This document shows, one piece after another, positions 9,077 through 17,759 of a stretch of DNA of 34,350 nt (its first letter is position 1; each line of letters begins with the position of its first letter). Location: the NCBI GenBank assembly GCA_903875055.1, contig CAIQUX010000291.1, positions 1-34,350 on the forward strand, in the 5' to 3' direction. Below the pieces are notes generated by a model, which was not told the DNA's origin, did no database searches, and saw only the letters and a list, made by a program, of their open reading frames with translations. Position numbers and translations under genes: made by a program. The DNA comes from an uncultured Bacteroidota bacterium. Its GTDB lineage: Bacteria; Bacteroidota; Bacteroidia; Chitinophagales; Chitinophagaceae.

Positions 9077-10150
9077 TTGCATATCTCGAAAAAAATATTA
9101 TTTGCCCCTCTGGATTGGGGATTAGGGCACGCCTCAAGGTGTATTCCTCTAATCAAAGAATGCATTATCAACAGGAATGAAGTCATAATCGCTGGTAATC
9201 AAACGATTTCTGATCTTTTAAAAACAGAATTTCCCCAGCTGCAATACTTGTATCTGCCTGGTTATGATGTCTCTTACAGTGCTAAAAAATGGGCTCTCCC
9301 TTTTTTAATATTAATACAACTCCCCAAAATCAGAAAGGCCATCTTAGCAGAAAATCGATGGCTTGACCGAATCATTGAAGAATTTCAGATTGATCTGGTA
9401 ATCAGTGACAACCGTTACGGTCTCCATTCGACTAAAATTCCTTGCATATTTATTACCCATCAACTGCAAATCCAAGTGCCTCAATCTTCCATTGTTCAAG
9501 AATGGGTGAATAGAATAAATCATCTCCTGATCAAAAAGTTTTCTGTCTGCTTAGTGCCAGATTATGAAGTTGATAAAATGAGCGGACATTTGTCAGAAGC
9601 AACAGGGCTAACAAACATTACATATATAGGCAACCTGTCCCGTTTTTCACTGACTGTGAAATCTGAACCCTTATATGATTTGCTAGTACTTCTTTCGGGT
9701 CCTGAGCCACAGCGTAGCTTGCTGGAACAAATACTTCTTGAACAGATTCAGGATAGCGAAATTAAAACATTGATAGTAAGAGGCAAACCTGGCAGTCTTG
9801 ATACCCTTACTTTTTCAAACAATATCACTGTAGCCAATCATCTTAGCGCTTCCGATTTACAGACAGCCATAGTAAGTTCAGCAATGGTTATTTGCCGTTC
9901 AGGTTACTCTACTGTGATGGATTTGATCAAACTCAATAAACGGGCAATTCTGATTCCGACTCCGGGACAGACCGAACAAGAATATCTGGCATATTATCTG
10001 ACTGAGATGAAATGGTTTATGACCTGTGAACAGAAAGATATCTCAATAGCTAATCTCCTAGAACAATATTCTTCCTTTTCATTTACTCAATTTCCTCATT
10101 GGAAACTGGAACACTATAAAGAGATTCTGAACAGCCTTCTGACACTGTAA
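9077..10150 (+). CDS. GT-B fold glycosyltransferase (MurG/family 28-like)
   Basis: The 357-residue protein opens with LFAPLDWGLGHASRCIPL, the Gly-rich loop of GT-B enzymes of the MurG/UGT type. Its C-terminal half has the nucleotide-sugar binding features SSAMVICRSGYSTVMDLI and ILIPTPGQTEQEYLAYYL, as in family 28. It is a known but functionally undefined Bacteroidota type, distinct from MurG itself. The acceptor may be a lipid or surface glycan. The only usable start is TTG at 9077, since an in-frame TAA lies at 9074-9076. It is divergent from the small lipoprotein (54 bases between starts) and converges on lpxC/fabZ with 8 bases between stops. Confidence 0.8.
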   Translation: MHISKKILFAPLDWGLGHASRCIPLIKECIINRNEVIIAGNQTISDLLKTEFPQLQYLYLPGYDVSYSAKKWALPFLILIQLPKIRKAILAENRWLDRIIEEFQIDLVISDNRYGLHSTKIPCIFITHQLQIQVPQSSIVQEWVNRINHLLIKKFSVCLVPDYEVDKMSGHLSEATGLTNITYIGNLSRFSLTVKSEPLYDLLVLLSGPEPQRSLLEQILLEQIQDSEIKTLIVRGKPGSLDTLTFSNNITVANHLSASDLQTAIVSSAMVICRSGYSTVMDLIKLNKRAILIPTPGQTEQEYLAYYLTEMKWFMTCEQKDISIANLLEQYSSFSFTQFPHWKLEHYKEILNSLLTL

Positions 10151-10158
10151 ATACTTCA

Positions 10159-11574
10159 TTATTTACCGTCACGATTCTCTCTTGGAACAATTTGTGCCAT
10201 AAGATCGGCTTCGCAAACGATCTTATTGCCTACATAGGCCGTCCCTTTCATTTCGCAAATACCTCTTCGGATGGGTGAAGTGAGTTCCATTTTCATAATC
10301 ATCGTATCGCCCGGCATCACTTTTTGTTTAAAACGTGCATTATCGATTTTTAGAAAATAAGTGTCGAATTTCTTCTCGGGACCGCCTTGATTATTCAGGA
10401 CCAGCACACCACCGGTCTGCGCCAATGCTTCCAATTGAAGTACACCCGGAAAAATAGGATTATCCGGAAAATGTCCTGTAAAACAAGGCTCGTTGAATGT
10501 AATATTCTTGATACCGACTACATGCCGGTCGCTGAGATCGATGATCTTATCCACCAATAAGAACGGATAACGATGAGGTAATAATTTTGAAATATAATTA
10601 ATATCGAAAATAGCAGGTTCGATGGGGTTATAAACCGGCACATCCAGCATGCTTTTATTTTTCTTGATGTAATCCTTTATTTTCTTGGCGAATGCGACAT
10701 TCGATTTATGGCCCGGCCTATAGGCAATGATATTCGCCTTGATCGGATAACCGATGAGGGTGAGATCGCCAACTATATCAAGTAATTTGTGACGTGCGGG
10801 CTCATTGGTATGATGCATTTTCACATTGTTCAGGATACCTTCCTGCTTTACTTCAATTTTCTCCTTATTGAAAAGTTTGGCAAGTTTGTCGAGCTCGGCA
10901 TCACTCAAAACCCTGTCAACAACCACAATCGCATTATCGACATCGCCACCTTTAATCAGATTTTTACTATACAAATATTCGATTTCATGAAGGAAACAGA
11001 AGGTTCTGCAATTTGAAATCTCTTTTTTATAGTTCTTCAACCCCTTGATATACGCATGTTGCGTACCTAATACATTGGAATTGAAATCAATCATTGTGGT
11101 AATTTTATAGTCAGGACTCGGTGTAGCAACCATCTCTACATTCTTTTCTTCGTCGACATAGGTCAGGTTGGTATCGATGGAAAAATAAATGCGTTTGGCA
11201 TTCTGTTCTTCAATACCCACTTTTTCAATGAATTCAACAAATGCCTTGGCACTTCCATCCATGATGGGGATTTCTTCCGCCGTAAGCTGTATCAGCGCAT
11301 TATCGATACCCATACCTGTGAGTGCCGATAGGATATGTTCTACCGTACAAACTCTGGCACCATTGTATTCAAGGGTAGTACCTCTTGAGGTATCCACAAC
11401 ATAATCGACATCGGCTTTCATGATAGGTTCTCCGGGTAAATCGACCCGCTGAAATTTGATACCGAAACCTGCACTCGCTGGCTTTACAGTCATGCGTGTG
11501 TGTACGCCGGTATGCAAGCCCACTCCTTCTATGGTGAATTCAGATTTTAATGTTTGTTGGTTTACTTGTTCCAT
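10159..11574 (-). CDS. lpxC/fabZ: Bifunctional LpxC/FabZ: UDP-3-O-acyl-GlcNAc deacetylase and 3-hydroxyacyl-ACP dehydratase
   Basis: This 471-residue fusion is characteristic of Bacteroidota. Residues 1-305 are LpxC, the committed zinc-dependent deacetylase of lipid A synthesis. Visible are the opening GVGLHTGV, Glu79-His80 of TVEHILSAL, zinc ligands His262 and Asp266 in EPARHKLLD, and His289 in RPGHK. Residues about 320-465 are FabZ, the dehydratase of fatty-acid elongation, with LLPHRYPFLLVD (His334) and GHFPDNPIFPGVLQLEALAQ (Glu382). The two compete for the same 3-hydroxyacyl pool, which may explain the fusion. It is the third gene of a unit with the HD protein and lpxD, 28 bases after lpxD. 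lpxA, which usually follows it in this phylum, is not present. Confidence 0.97.
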   Translation of the reverse strand: MEQVNQQTLKSEFTIEGVGLHTGVHTRMTVKPASAGFGIKFQRVDLPGEPIMKADVDYVVDTSRGTTLEYNGARVCTVEHILSALTGMGIDNALIQLTAEEIPIMDGSAKAFVEFIEKVGIEEQNAKRIYFSIDTNLTYVDEEKNVEMVATPSPDYKITTMIDFNSNVLGTQHAYIKGLKNYKKEISNCRTFCFLHEIEYLYSKNLIKGGDVDNAIVVVDRVLSDAELDKLAKLFNKEKIEVKQEGILNNVKMHHTNEPARHKLLDIVGDLTLIGYPIKANIIAYRPGHKSNVAFAKKIKDYIKKNKSMLDVPVYNPIEPAIFDINYISKLLPHRYPFLLVDKIIDLSDRHVVGIKNITFNEPCFTGHFPDNPIFPGVLQLEALAQTGGVLVLNNQGGPEKKFDTYFLKIDNARFKQKVMPGDTMIMKMELTSPIRRGICEMKGTAYVGNKIVCEADLMAQIVPRENRDGK

Positions 11575-11602
11575 TATTAATTTTTCAATGTTTTATTCAG
11601 GG

Positions 11603-12652
11603 TTAATTAGTTTCGTTCTTGCTTAATTCATTCAGTCTGCGTTCGAGATCGTCTATACGTTTTTGCATTTCCGGAAGACTGCGGTAAACCACCTGACTTT
11701 TTAGTGCACTACGGTAATCAAAGGCTGGCGAACCTGTGACTGAGGTATTCTGATCCTTAATCTCCTTAGCAACACCACTTTGCGCATTAATTTTGCTCCC
11801 ATCGGCTATCGATATATGTCCAACAATACCAGCCTGGCCACCGATCATAACATTCTTTCCGATTTTCGCGCTTCCCGAAATTCCTGCCTGTGAAGCGATG
11901 ACGGTGCTCTCGCCAATCTCGACATTGTGAGCCACCTGAATCAGATTATCAAGCTTCACACCCTTACGGATTCGTGTTGAACCCATAGTCGCCCTGTCAA
12001 TTGTGCAATTGGCACCGATTTCAACATCATCTTCGACTACGACATTCCCTATTTGCGGTATTTTCTTAAAACTTCCATTCTCCGGTGCGAACCCAAATCC
12101 ATCGCTGCCAATAACAGTTCCGGAATGAATGATGCAATTCTTTCCTATGACACAACCTTTATAGATGGTCACTCCAGGATAGATGATGGTATTTTCTCCT
12201 ACTATCACATTTTCACCAATAAAGCAGTTTGGATAAATTTGAGATAATTTTCCTATGGTCGCCCCATCGCTTATGTATGTAAAAGATCCGATATAGGCCG
12301 TTTCATCCACATTGGACGATGGATGCACCACAGACATTTCTTCTTTTCCGCTCATAGGCTTTATAGCGGTCAACTCCTGATAGGTCTGCAGAAGAATGGC
12401 AAAGGCCGCATAGGCGTCATTTACACGTATTAATGTAGGCTGTACTTCTTGTTTCAACTTCAGCGACTCATTGACAATCACCACGCTAGCTTCGGAAGAG
12501 TACAAATACTCTTCATATTTTGAGTTAGCCAGGAAACACAAATCTCCGTCCTTACTTTCTTCTATTTTTGAAAAGGACTGCACTTTTGTCTGCGCATCAC
12601 CCTCTATTCGCCCTTGTACCAATGTGGCTATCTGCTGAGCCGTAAACTTCAT
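11603..12652 (-). CDS. lpxD: UDP-3-O-(3-hydroxyacyl)glucosamine N-acyltransferase LpxD
   Basis: LpxD transfers the second 3-hydroxyacyl chain from ACP to UDP-3-O-acyl-GlcN in lipid A synthesis. The 349-residue protein has the N-terminal uridine-binding domain (about 1-95), then a left-handed beta helix of hexapeptide repeats (about 105-310: [24 protein letters not shown] and so on). It contains the GSDGFGFAP and [21 protein letters not shown] segments with the catalytic His, and ends in a helix ([15 protein letters not shown]) as expected for the trimer. It starts 10 bases after the HD gene and is followed after 28 bases by lpxC/fabZ. Confidence 0.96.
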   Translation of the reverse strand: MKFTAQQIATLVQGRIEGDAQTKVQSFSKIEESKDGDLCFLANSKYEEYLYSSEASVVIVNESLKLKQEVQPTLIRVNDAYAAFAILLQTYQELTAIKPMSGKEEMSVVHPSSNVDETAYIGSFTYISDGATIGKLSQIYPNCFIGENVIVGENTIIYPGVTIYKGCVIGKNCIIHSGTVIGSDGFGFAPENGSFKKIPQIGNVVVEDDVEIGANCTIDRATMGSTRIRKGVKLDNLIQVAHNVEIGESTVIASQAGISGSAKIGKNVMIGGQAGIVGHISIADGSKINAQSGVAKEIKDQNTSVTGSPAFDYRSALKSQVVYRSLPEMQKRIDDLERRLNELSKNETN

Positions 12653-12662
12653 ATTTTCTTTA

Positions 12663-13871
12663 TTAATTTCTTAAAAAACAAATGTAAGGCTTTTTTATCG
12701 CTACCAAAAGCCCCGCACCAATTAAGGTGTTTTCAACCTCGGAGATTTCCTTCATCTCACCTGATTTAAAGGCGATTCTGATATTTTCTACTCTTGCATT
12801 ATAGGTACTATTGGACGTAGTATCTTGCACAAAATAGTAATTTAATTCACCGTCTGACAACTGATTCACTGATTTTACATCCTGCCTTAGTGATTCGATT
12901 TCCACAGCAGTTTCATCTGTCAGAAACTTTACCTTAAACAATACGCGGTTGGCAAGCCGGGTACATAAATCCGACAACACCTTATCATCATGTCCTGCCC
13001 ATACCTTGATGGAAGCAACGATATCGAAATCATCCAACCTAAGAAAGGTTTCAAGACATTGAGTATTCGTTTGAAAATCACTAAACGAAAACGAATTCTG
13101 TAAGAAGTATTGCAAGGCTGGTGTAGCAAACAACAAATGCCCTTCACTGGCTAATTCACGGGCCCTTTTTAATATGATAACAAGCATAAGTTCTGAACTT
13201 AGTACGGTCTTATGCAAATAAACCTGCCAATACATGAGACGTCTGGCTATCAGAAATTTTTCAATGGAATGAATCCCTTTCTCTTCTACAACAAGTTCAT
13301 CTTCAACGACTTTCAGCATTTTAATGATGCGATCATATCCTATCACTCCCTCTGAGACACCTGTGAAGAAACTATCCCTAGCGAGATAATCCAATCGGTC
13401 GACATCTAACTGACTGCTGACCAATTGATGTAAAAATTTCTTCGTATAGCTGCCGGTAAATACCTGAATGGCCAGATCCAGTTTACCATCCATTTCCAGA
13501 TTGAGCTTTTCCATGATCATTAAGGAGAGTTGTTCATGGTGCGCATCAACCAATGTATGCTCAAGTGCGTGAGAAAAAGGTCCATGGCCAATATCATGCA
13601 ACAGGATAGCTACTTTGGCTCCTTGCTCTTCATCTGATGTGATGAGAGTTCCTTTTTGTCGCAATTCAGTAATCGCATTGTGCATGAGGTGATAAGCACC
13701 TAGCGAATGATGTAATCTGGTGTGCACCGCACCAGGATAGACCAAATAGGCTAATGCCATCTGCTTTATTCTGCGCAAGCGCTGATAGTAAGGATGAGAA
13801 ATGATCTGAAAAACCAGGGGATCATCGATAGTAATAAATCCATGCACCGGATCATTGATAATTTTACGCAA
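12663..13871 (-). CDS. HD-domain phosphohydrolase (dNTPase/SAMHD1-like)
   Basis: This is a metal-dependent phosphohydrolase of the HD superfamily, the YwfO/SAMHD1-like branch often annotated as HD domain protein in Bacteroidota. Seen are [30 protein letters not shown], the HD pair in [20 protein letters not shown], and the distal Asp in [18 protein letters not shown]. These are the full H..HD..D set. The substrate is unproved; dNTPs are usual. Start choice: a TTG at 13892 is in frame (409 residues) but it is part of a TACTTTTG promoter box. I therefore place the start at the next TTG, 13871, giving 402 residues beginning [12 protein letters not shown], which is how relatives begin. It leads the lpxD-lpxC/fabZ unit. 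Confidence 0.85.
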   Translation of the reverse strand: MRKIINDPVHGFITIDDPLVFQIISHPYYQRLRRIKQMALAYLVYPGAVHTRLHHSLGAYHLMHNAITELRQKGTLITSDEEQGAKVAILLHDIGHGPFSHALEHTLVDAHHEQLSLMIMEKLNLEMDGKLDLAIQVFTGSYTKKFLHQLVSSQLDVDRLDYLARDSFFTGVSEGVIGYDRIIKMLKVVEDELVVEEKGIHSIEKFLIARRLMYWQVYLHKTVLSSELMLVIILKRARELASEGHLLFATPALQYFLQNSFSFSDFQTNTQCLETFLRLDDFDIVASIKVWAGHDDKVLSDLCTRLANRVLFKVKFLTDETAVEIESLRQDVKSVNQLSDGELNYYFVQDTTSNSTYNARVENIRIAFKSGEMKEISEVENTLIGAGLLVAIKKPYICFLRN

Positions 13872-14180
13872 TAGTTTATTTTTAGGATGCAAAAGTATTG
13901 AATTGAAGCGGAAATCTCTAGGCAGCCTTCAATTAACATAACACCATTCATTAAAATTTGCGGTTTGATAATAAGGTCGATCCATTCACATTTAAGAGAT
14001 GGATGCCGCTGTATCCTTCAATTTATTCTTCTCAACAGCATGACTTCAATAGATTCATAGTATTCACTTTGATTTTCTTAAAATTATCACAACGAATAGC
14101 TTAAACCAGATAGCTAAGCAATATTTTATAACTTGCGTCGTTACTTAGGCTCAACAATCAATTTGACTAAACAGAAGATT
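13872..14180. other. Divergent intergenic region between the HD gene and porX
   Basis: This stretch of 309 bases has no reading frame that looks coding. It contains the -7 box of the HD gene (13890-13897) and must contain the porX promoter. The nearest sequence resembling a -7 box before porX is TCAATTTG at about 14157-14164, one mismatch from consensus, which I consider weak. A six-base inverted pair (ATCCAT/ATGGAT) lies near 13980-14005. Nothing else stands out. Confidence 0.5.
13890..13897 (-). promoter_or_regulatory. Predicted -7 box upstream of the HD-lpxD-lpxC/fabZ unit
   Basis: The minus strand reads TACTTTTG, matching TAnnTTTG. No clear TTG is seen 17-23 bases upstream, so only half of the promoter is recognisable. 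If active, transcription starts near 13883, about 12 bases before the preferred TTG start codon at 13871 and after the alternative TTG at 13892. Confidence 0.4.
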
Positions 14181-15734
14181 ATGAATACAAAAATTCTTTG
14201 GATAGATGACGAAATGGATTCACTAAAATCACAGATCATGTTTCTTGAAAATAAAGGTTATGATGTAGAAACCTTTTCGAATGGTTATGACGGACTTGAA
14301 TACCTGAAGGCCAATCATGTTGATGTTGTAATGCTTGATGAAAGTATGCCTGGAATGACAGGCCTCGAAACGCTTTCCCAGATTAAAGAATATAATGTCA
14401 ATCTTCCTGTGGTGATGGTGACCAAGAATGAAGCCGAGAATATCATGGAAGACGCTATCGGCGCGCAAATCACTGATTACCTTATCAAACCGGTCAATCC
14501 GAATCAAATTCTCCTTACCCTGAAGAAGATTATTGATTCAAAGACTCTTGTGAGTGAAAAAACCACCCAAAACTATCAGCAGGAGTTCCGCAATCTATTT
14601 CTTGCGTTGAATTCAAATCCAGACTACAAGGAATGGTGCGACTTGTATAAGAAACTGGTGTATTGGGAATTGGAAATGCAGAAATCGGACAGCCCCGAGA
14701 TGCTCGAGATCTTCAGTTCACAGAAAGAGGAAGCCAACAATGAGTTTTGCAAATTTGTCGATAAGAACTATATGAAATGGATCAAGGCCGGTAATGAAAG
14801 TGCTCCTGTGATGAGTCACACCCTCATGCAGAATCATTTATTCCCATCACTTGAAAAAGGAAAATCGACTTTCTTTGTTCTGATTGACAATTTGCGATGG
14901 GACCAATGGAAAACCATACAGGCAAAATTTTCGGAACTTTTCAGAATAACCGACGAAGATTTGTTTTGTGCAATTTTGCCTACGAGCACACAGTATAGTA
15001 GAAACTCAATTTTCTCGGGAATGATGCCTGTTGATATAGAAAAGAATTACCCTATCGAATGGAAGAATGATGATGAGGAAGGTGGTAAAAATTTGTATGA
15101 AGAAATGTTCTTCGATGACCAATTGAGAAGACGTGGTTTGAAAGATCTGAAATTCTCTTATACCAAAGTCACTAACCATGATCATGGCGAACAGCTTGTC
15201 AATAATATCCAGAACCTCTTACATAATGATATCAATATCATCGTGTATAATTTCGTGGATATGCTTTCCCATGCACGTACAGAAATGGAAGTATTGAAAG
15301 AACTGGCCAATGATGAAGTATCATACCGATCACTCACCAATAGCTGGTTTGAGCATTCTCCTTTATTTCAGGCATTGAAAAAAGTGGCCGACAAAAATAT
15401 CAAGCTTGTCATAACCACTGATCATGGAAGTGTACAGGTAAAAACGGCTAGCAAGGTTATTGGCGATAAGCAGACTACCTCGAATATCCGCTATAAACAT
15501 GGACGTAATCTGAACTATGATGGCAAGGCAGTCCTGGCTTTCCGGGAACCACATGATATCGGGTTACCCAAACCTAATTTCAATTCAAGTTTCATTTTTG
15601 CGAAAAACGATGTTTACCTCTGTTACCCTAATAACTTCAATCACTTCGCCAATTATTTCCGTAACACCTTCCAGCATGGTGGTGTGTCACTTGAAGAAAT
15701 GCTGATTCCTGTCGTGAAGATGGAGAGCAAGTAG
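14181..15734 (+). CDS. porX: PorX-type response regulator with PglZ/alkaline-phosphatase-like effector domain
   Basis: PorX, with the sensor kinase PorY, controls type IX secretion genes. The 517-residue protein has a receiver domain (1-120) with Asp9-Asp10, phospho-acceptor Asp53 in MLDESMPG, Thr81 and Lys103. A helical linker (125-215) and a PglZ domain of the alkaline-phosphatase superfamily (220-515) follow. Likely metal ligands are Asp236, Asp360, His364, Asp414-His415 and His499, with a Thr/Ser near 268-270 as nucleophile. Structural work on PorX showed a zinc phosphodiesterase acting on cyclic oligonucleotides; this is recalled family knowledge. An earlier in-frame start at 14133 exists, but the receiver fold begins at MNTKILWIDDE. 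No kinase gene is adjacent. Confidence 0.92.
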   Translation: MNTKILWIDDEMDSLKSQIMFLENKGYDVETFSNGYDGLEYLKANHVDVVMLDESMPGMTGLETLSQIKEYNVNLPVVMVTKNEAENIMEDAIGAQITDYLIKPVNPNQILLTLKKIIDSKTLVSEKTTQNYQQEFRNLFLALNSNPDYKEWCDLYKKLVYWELEMQKSDSPEMLEIFSSQKEEANNEFCKFVDKNYMKWIKAGNESAPVMSHTLMQNHLFPSLEKGKSTFFVLIDNLRWDQWKTIQAKFSELFRITDEDLFCAILPTSTQYSRNSIFSGMMPVDIEKNYPIEWKNDDEEGGKNLYEEMFFDDQLRRRGLKDLKFSYTKVTNHDHGEQLVNNIQNLLHNDINIIVYNFVDMLSHARTEMEVLKELANDEVSYRSLTNSWFEHSPLFQALKKVADKNIKLVITTDHGSVQVKTASKVIGDKQTTSNIRYKHGRNLNYDGKAVLAFREPHDIGLPKPNFNSSFIFAKNDVYLCYPNNFNHFANYFRNTFQHGGVSLEEMLIPVVKMESK

Positions 15735-15786
15735 TCACATTTGTCGGACCATTAATTTGTGGTTATCTATTAACTACTATTTTTTG

Positions 15787-15794
15787 TAAGTTTA
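15787..15794 (+). promoter_or_regulatory. Possible -7 box of the DUF2520 gene
   Basis: TAAGTTTA differs from TAnnTTTG at the last base and ends 5 bases before the ATG, the same spacing as the korA promoter. No TTG lies at the right distance upstream. If used, the message would be leaderless. Confidence 0.3.
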
Positions 15795-15799
15795 CCCCC

Positions 15800-16564
15800 A
15801 TGAACATTGCCATCATTGGTTCCGGGAACATAGCTACCTATTTCGCCACAAAATTATTTGAAGGTGGACATACCATAGTACAAATCATTTCCCCGACTCT
15901 TGAAAATGCCCAAGCATTGGCTTCTAGGTTCCATTGCGCCTATTCGTCCAATACTAATGAATTAAGCGATCAGGCTGAAATGTGTATTTTGGCCGTGAAA
16001 GACGATATCATTAAGACCATTTTATTACAAACCGATTTCAAGAACAAATTTCTCATCCACACAGCTGGTTCGGTTACACTGAATGACCTGTCCGGTGCTT
16101 CTCCAAATCTGGGGTGTATGTGGTGCATGTATTCGATCAACAAAAACCATTTACCCGAACGTACAAACATTCCGCTAATCATCAATGCTGCCAATAATGA
16201 CACCTTAGAGAAAATAAAAACCCTCGCCGATTGTATCAGTTCTTCAGTTTATAGCCTTTCTGATGAACAAAAACTTACTGCTCATCTGGCTGCTGTATTT
16301 GCCAATAATTTTGCCAATCATATGTTCACTATCGGGCAGGATATTCTTCAACAGGAGCAAATTCCATTCGATCTGCTAATTCCATTGATTGAAAATACGG
16401 TTGAAAAACTGACCTATACTTCTCCCGACAAATTACAAACCGGTCCCGCGATTCGAAATGACAAAGGAACCATGGCCAAACATATTGAATTACTGAAGAG
16501 CCACGATGATTATAGAAATATCTATACCCTCCTCACGGAATCGATTCAAAAGAAACATGCCTGA
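15800..16564 (+). CDS. Rossmann-fold protein with DUF2520 domain
   Basis: The 254-residue protein has an N-terminal NAD(P)-binding Rossmann domain (IAIIGSGNIATYFATKL, residues 3-19) and the chain CILAVKDDII, as in 6-phosphogluconate dehydrogenase-like enzymes. A C-terminal all-helical DUF2520 domain (about 125-250: LTAHLAAVFANNFANHMFTIG and TGPAIRNDKGTMAKHIELL) follows. The family resembles ketopantoate and pyrroline-5-carboxylate reductases but has no agreed substrate. The ATG is at 15800, 65 bases after porX. In other Bacteroidota this gene is often next to a KDO-8-phosphate phosphatase-type or Maf-like gene; none is here. Confidence 0.85.
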   Translation: MNIAIIGSGNIATYFATKLFEGGHTIVQIISPTLENAQALASRFHCAYSSNTNELSDQAEMCILAVKDDIIKTILLQTDFKNKFLIHTAGSVTLNDLSGASPNLGCMWCMYSINKNHLPERTNIPLIINAANNDTLEKIKTLADCISSSVYSLSDEQKLTAHLAAVFANNFANHMFTIGQDILQQEQIPFDLLIPLIENTVEKLTYTSPDKLQTGPAIRNDKGTMAKHIELLKSHDDYRNIYTLLTESIQKKHA

Positions 16565-16715
16565 TCAGATTATCTGGATTTGACATTTTGCTAAAAAGGC
16601 AGCTTAACATTTATCTTAACTAACAGCGAAGTGTGCGCCAGTTTAATTTCGTTTCTTCAAAATACTGCAGATTGTCCCCTTTAAAACATCTTTTCCTTTT
16701 TACTGTTTTCTTCTA

Positions 16716-16723
16716 TACATTTG
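16716..16723 (+). promoter_or_regulatory. Predicted -7 box of sucD
   Basis: TACATTTG matches TAnnTTTG exactly. The -33 element is not clear: a T-rich run (16691-16694) lies 21 bases upstream without the G. The predicted transcription start is near 16730, giving an 18-base leader before the ATG at 16748. The box overlaps a TTG (16721) that is in frame with sucD but is unlikely to be the start codon. Confidence 0.5.
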
Positions 16724-16747
16724 CACCCTCAATTAAAAAACTACTTC

Positions 16748-17617
16748 ATGGGCGTTTTAGTAAACAAAAACAGTAAGGTGATTGTACAAGGCTTCACCGG
16801 AACAGAAGGCACCTTCCATGCCACTCAAATGATAGAATATGGCACTAATGTGGTCGGCGGAGTGACACCGGGCAAAGGAGGAAGTATTCATCTTGACAAA
16901 CCGGTATTTAATACCGTTGCTGATGCAGTGGCCCAAACCGGTGCCGATGTATCCATCATCTTTGTTCCGCCTGCCTTTGGCGCCGATGCAATCATGGAAG
17001 CTGCCGAAGCTGGTATCAAGGTGATTGTTTGCATTACTGAAGGCATTCCTGTTTCGGATATGGTAATAGCGAAAGAATACCTGAAAGGAAAAGAGTCCCG
17101 ATTGATCGGGCCAAACTGTCCTGGCGTATTGACATCCGATGAAGCAAAAGTTGGTATCATGCCTGGTTTTATTTTCAAAAAAGGGCCTATCGGTATTGTT
17201 TCGAAATCAGGTACACTGACCTATGAAGCTGCTGACCAGGTGGTAAAAGCCGGCATGGGCATAACGACAGCGATTGGAATTGGAGGAGATCCTATTATTG
17301 GAACAACTACAAAAGAGGCAGTTGAGCTTTTGATGAATGATCCAGATACCAAAGGTATTATCATGATCGGAGAAATCGGTGGTGGAATGGAAGCTGAAGC
17401 GGCAAATTGGTTGAAGGATAATATGCGTAAGCCTGTAGTAGGGTTCATTGCCGGACAAACAGCGCCTGCCGGACGTCGTATGGGGCATGCAGGTGCGATT
17501 GTTGGCGGCGCAGATGACACGGCCGCGGCTAAAATGCGTATCATGCGTGAATGCGGAATTCATGTAGTGGACAGCCCCGCAGACATCGGCAAGACGATGG
17601 CTCTGGTTTTAAGCTAA
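16748..17617 (+). CDS. sucD: Succinyl-CoA synthetase (ADP-forming) alpha subunit
   Basis: SucD carries the CoA-binding site and the phosphohistidine of succinyl-CoA synthetase in the TCA cycle. In the 289-residue protein one sees the CoA-binding loop [15 protein letters not shown] (14-29), GGVTPGKGG (37-45), IGPNCPGV (120-127), [10 protein letters not shown], and the active-site His247 in [12 protein letters not shown] start at the ATG at 16748 ([10 protein letters not shown], as in relatives) rather than TTG 16721, which lies inside the -7 box. The beta subunit gene sucC is not here, as is usual in the phylum. A terminator follows (17665-17704), then korA, whose product generates or uses succinyl-CoA. 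Confidence 0.96.
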   Translation: MGVLVNKNSKVIVQGFTGTEGTFHATQMIEYGTNVVGGVTPGKGGSIHLDKPVFNTVADAVAQTGADVSIIFVPPAFGADAIMEAAEAGIKVIVCITEGIPVSDMVIAKEYLKGKESRLIGPNCPGVLTSDEAKVGIMPGFIFKKGPIGIVSKSGTLTYEAADQVVKAGMGITTAIGIGGDPIIGTTTKEAVELLMNDPDTKGIIMIGEIGGGMEAEAANWLKDNMRKPVVGFIAGQTAPAGRRMGHAGAIVGGADDTAAAKMRIMRECGIHVVDSPADIGKTMALVLS

Positions 17618-17664
17618 TCTCTGTTTATTTACTTGTTAACTATTCTAATGCCCGAACGGCATAA

Positions 17665-17704
17665 GGGACTATTTTGTCTGAAATAGACGATCCCATTTTT
17701 TTTT
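17665..17704 (+). terminator. Rho-independent terminator after sucD
   Basis: An imperfect hairpin pairs GGGA-CTATTT (17665-17674) with AAATAG (1781-86 of the 17.6 kb block, i.e. 17681-17686) and TCCC (17691-17694), with a four-base bulge. It is followed by a run of nine or so T residues from 17696. It lies 48 bases after the sucD stop and before the korA promoter. Confidence 0.65.
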
Positions 17705-17722
17705 AAAAACTTGCATTTAATC

Positions 17723-17754
17723 TTGCATATGCAAACGCTAAATCTTTACCTTTG
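17723..17754 (+). promoter_or_regulatory. Predicted korA promoter overlapped by a perfect palindrome
   Basis: TTG (17723-17725), 21 bases, then TACCTTTG (17747-17754) matches the Bacteroidota promoter. The box ends 5 bases before the korA ATG (17760), so the start of transcription would fall at or within the start codon (leaderless). The -33 TTG is the first part of a perfect 12-base palindrome, TTGCATATGCAA (17723-17734), preceded by another TTGCAT half-site (17711-17716). This is a plausible operator where a repressor would block RNA polymerase. Confidence 0.6.
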
Positions 17755-17759
17755 CGTCC

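Noticed and set aside
9023-9082. Longer start (ATG 9082) for the small lipoprotein, giving 63 residues
   Set aside because: It puts about 20 polar residues before the signal peptide and overlaps the divergent glycosyltransferase start; the ATG at 9022 gives a standard lipoprotein signal.
10147-10166. Perfect 7-base inverted repeat GTAAATA/TATTTAC over the convergent stops of the glycosyltransferase and lpxC/fabZ genes
   Set aside because: The stem is AT-rich with no T-run on either strand, so a bidirectional terminator is not supported; the repeat is partly dictated by two stop codons facing each other.
17207-17563. Two overlapping minus-strand open frames inside sucD
   Set aside because: Both are antisense to a highly conserved gene and their composition reflects codon bias of sucD.
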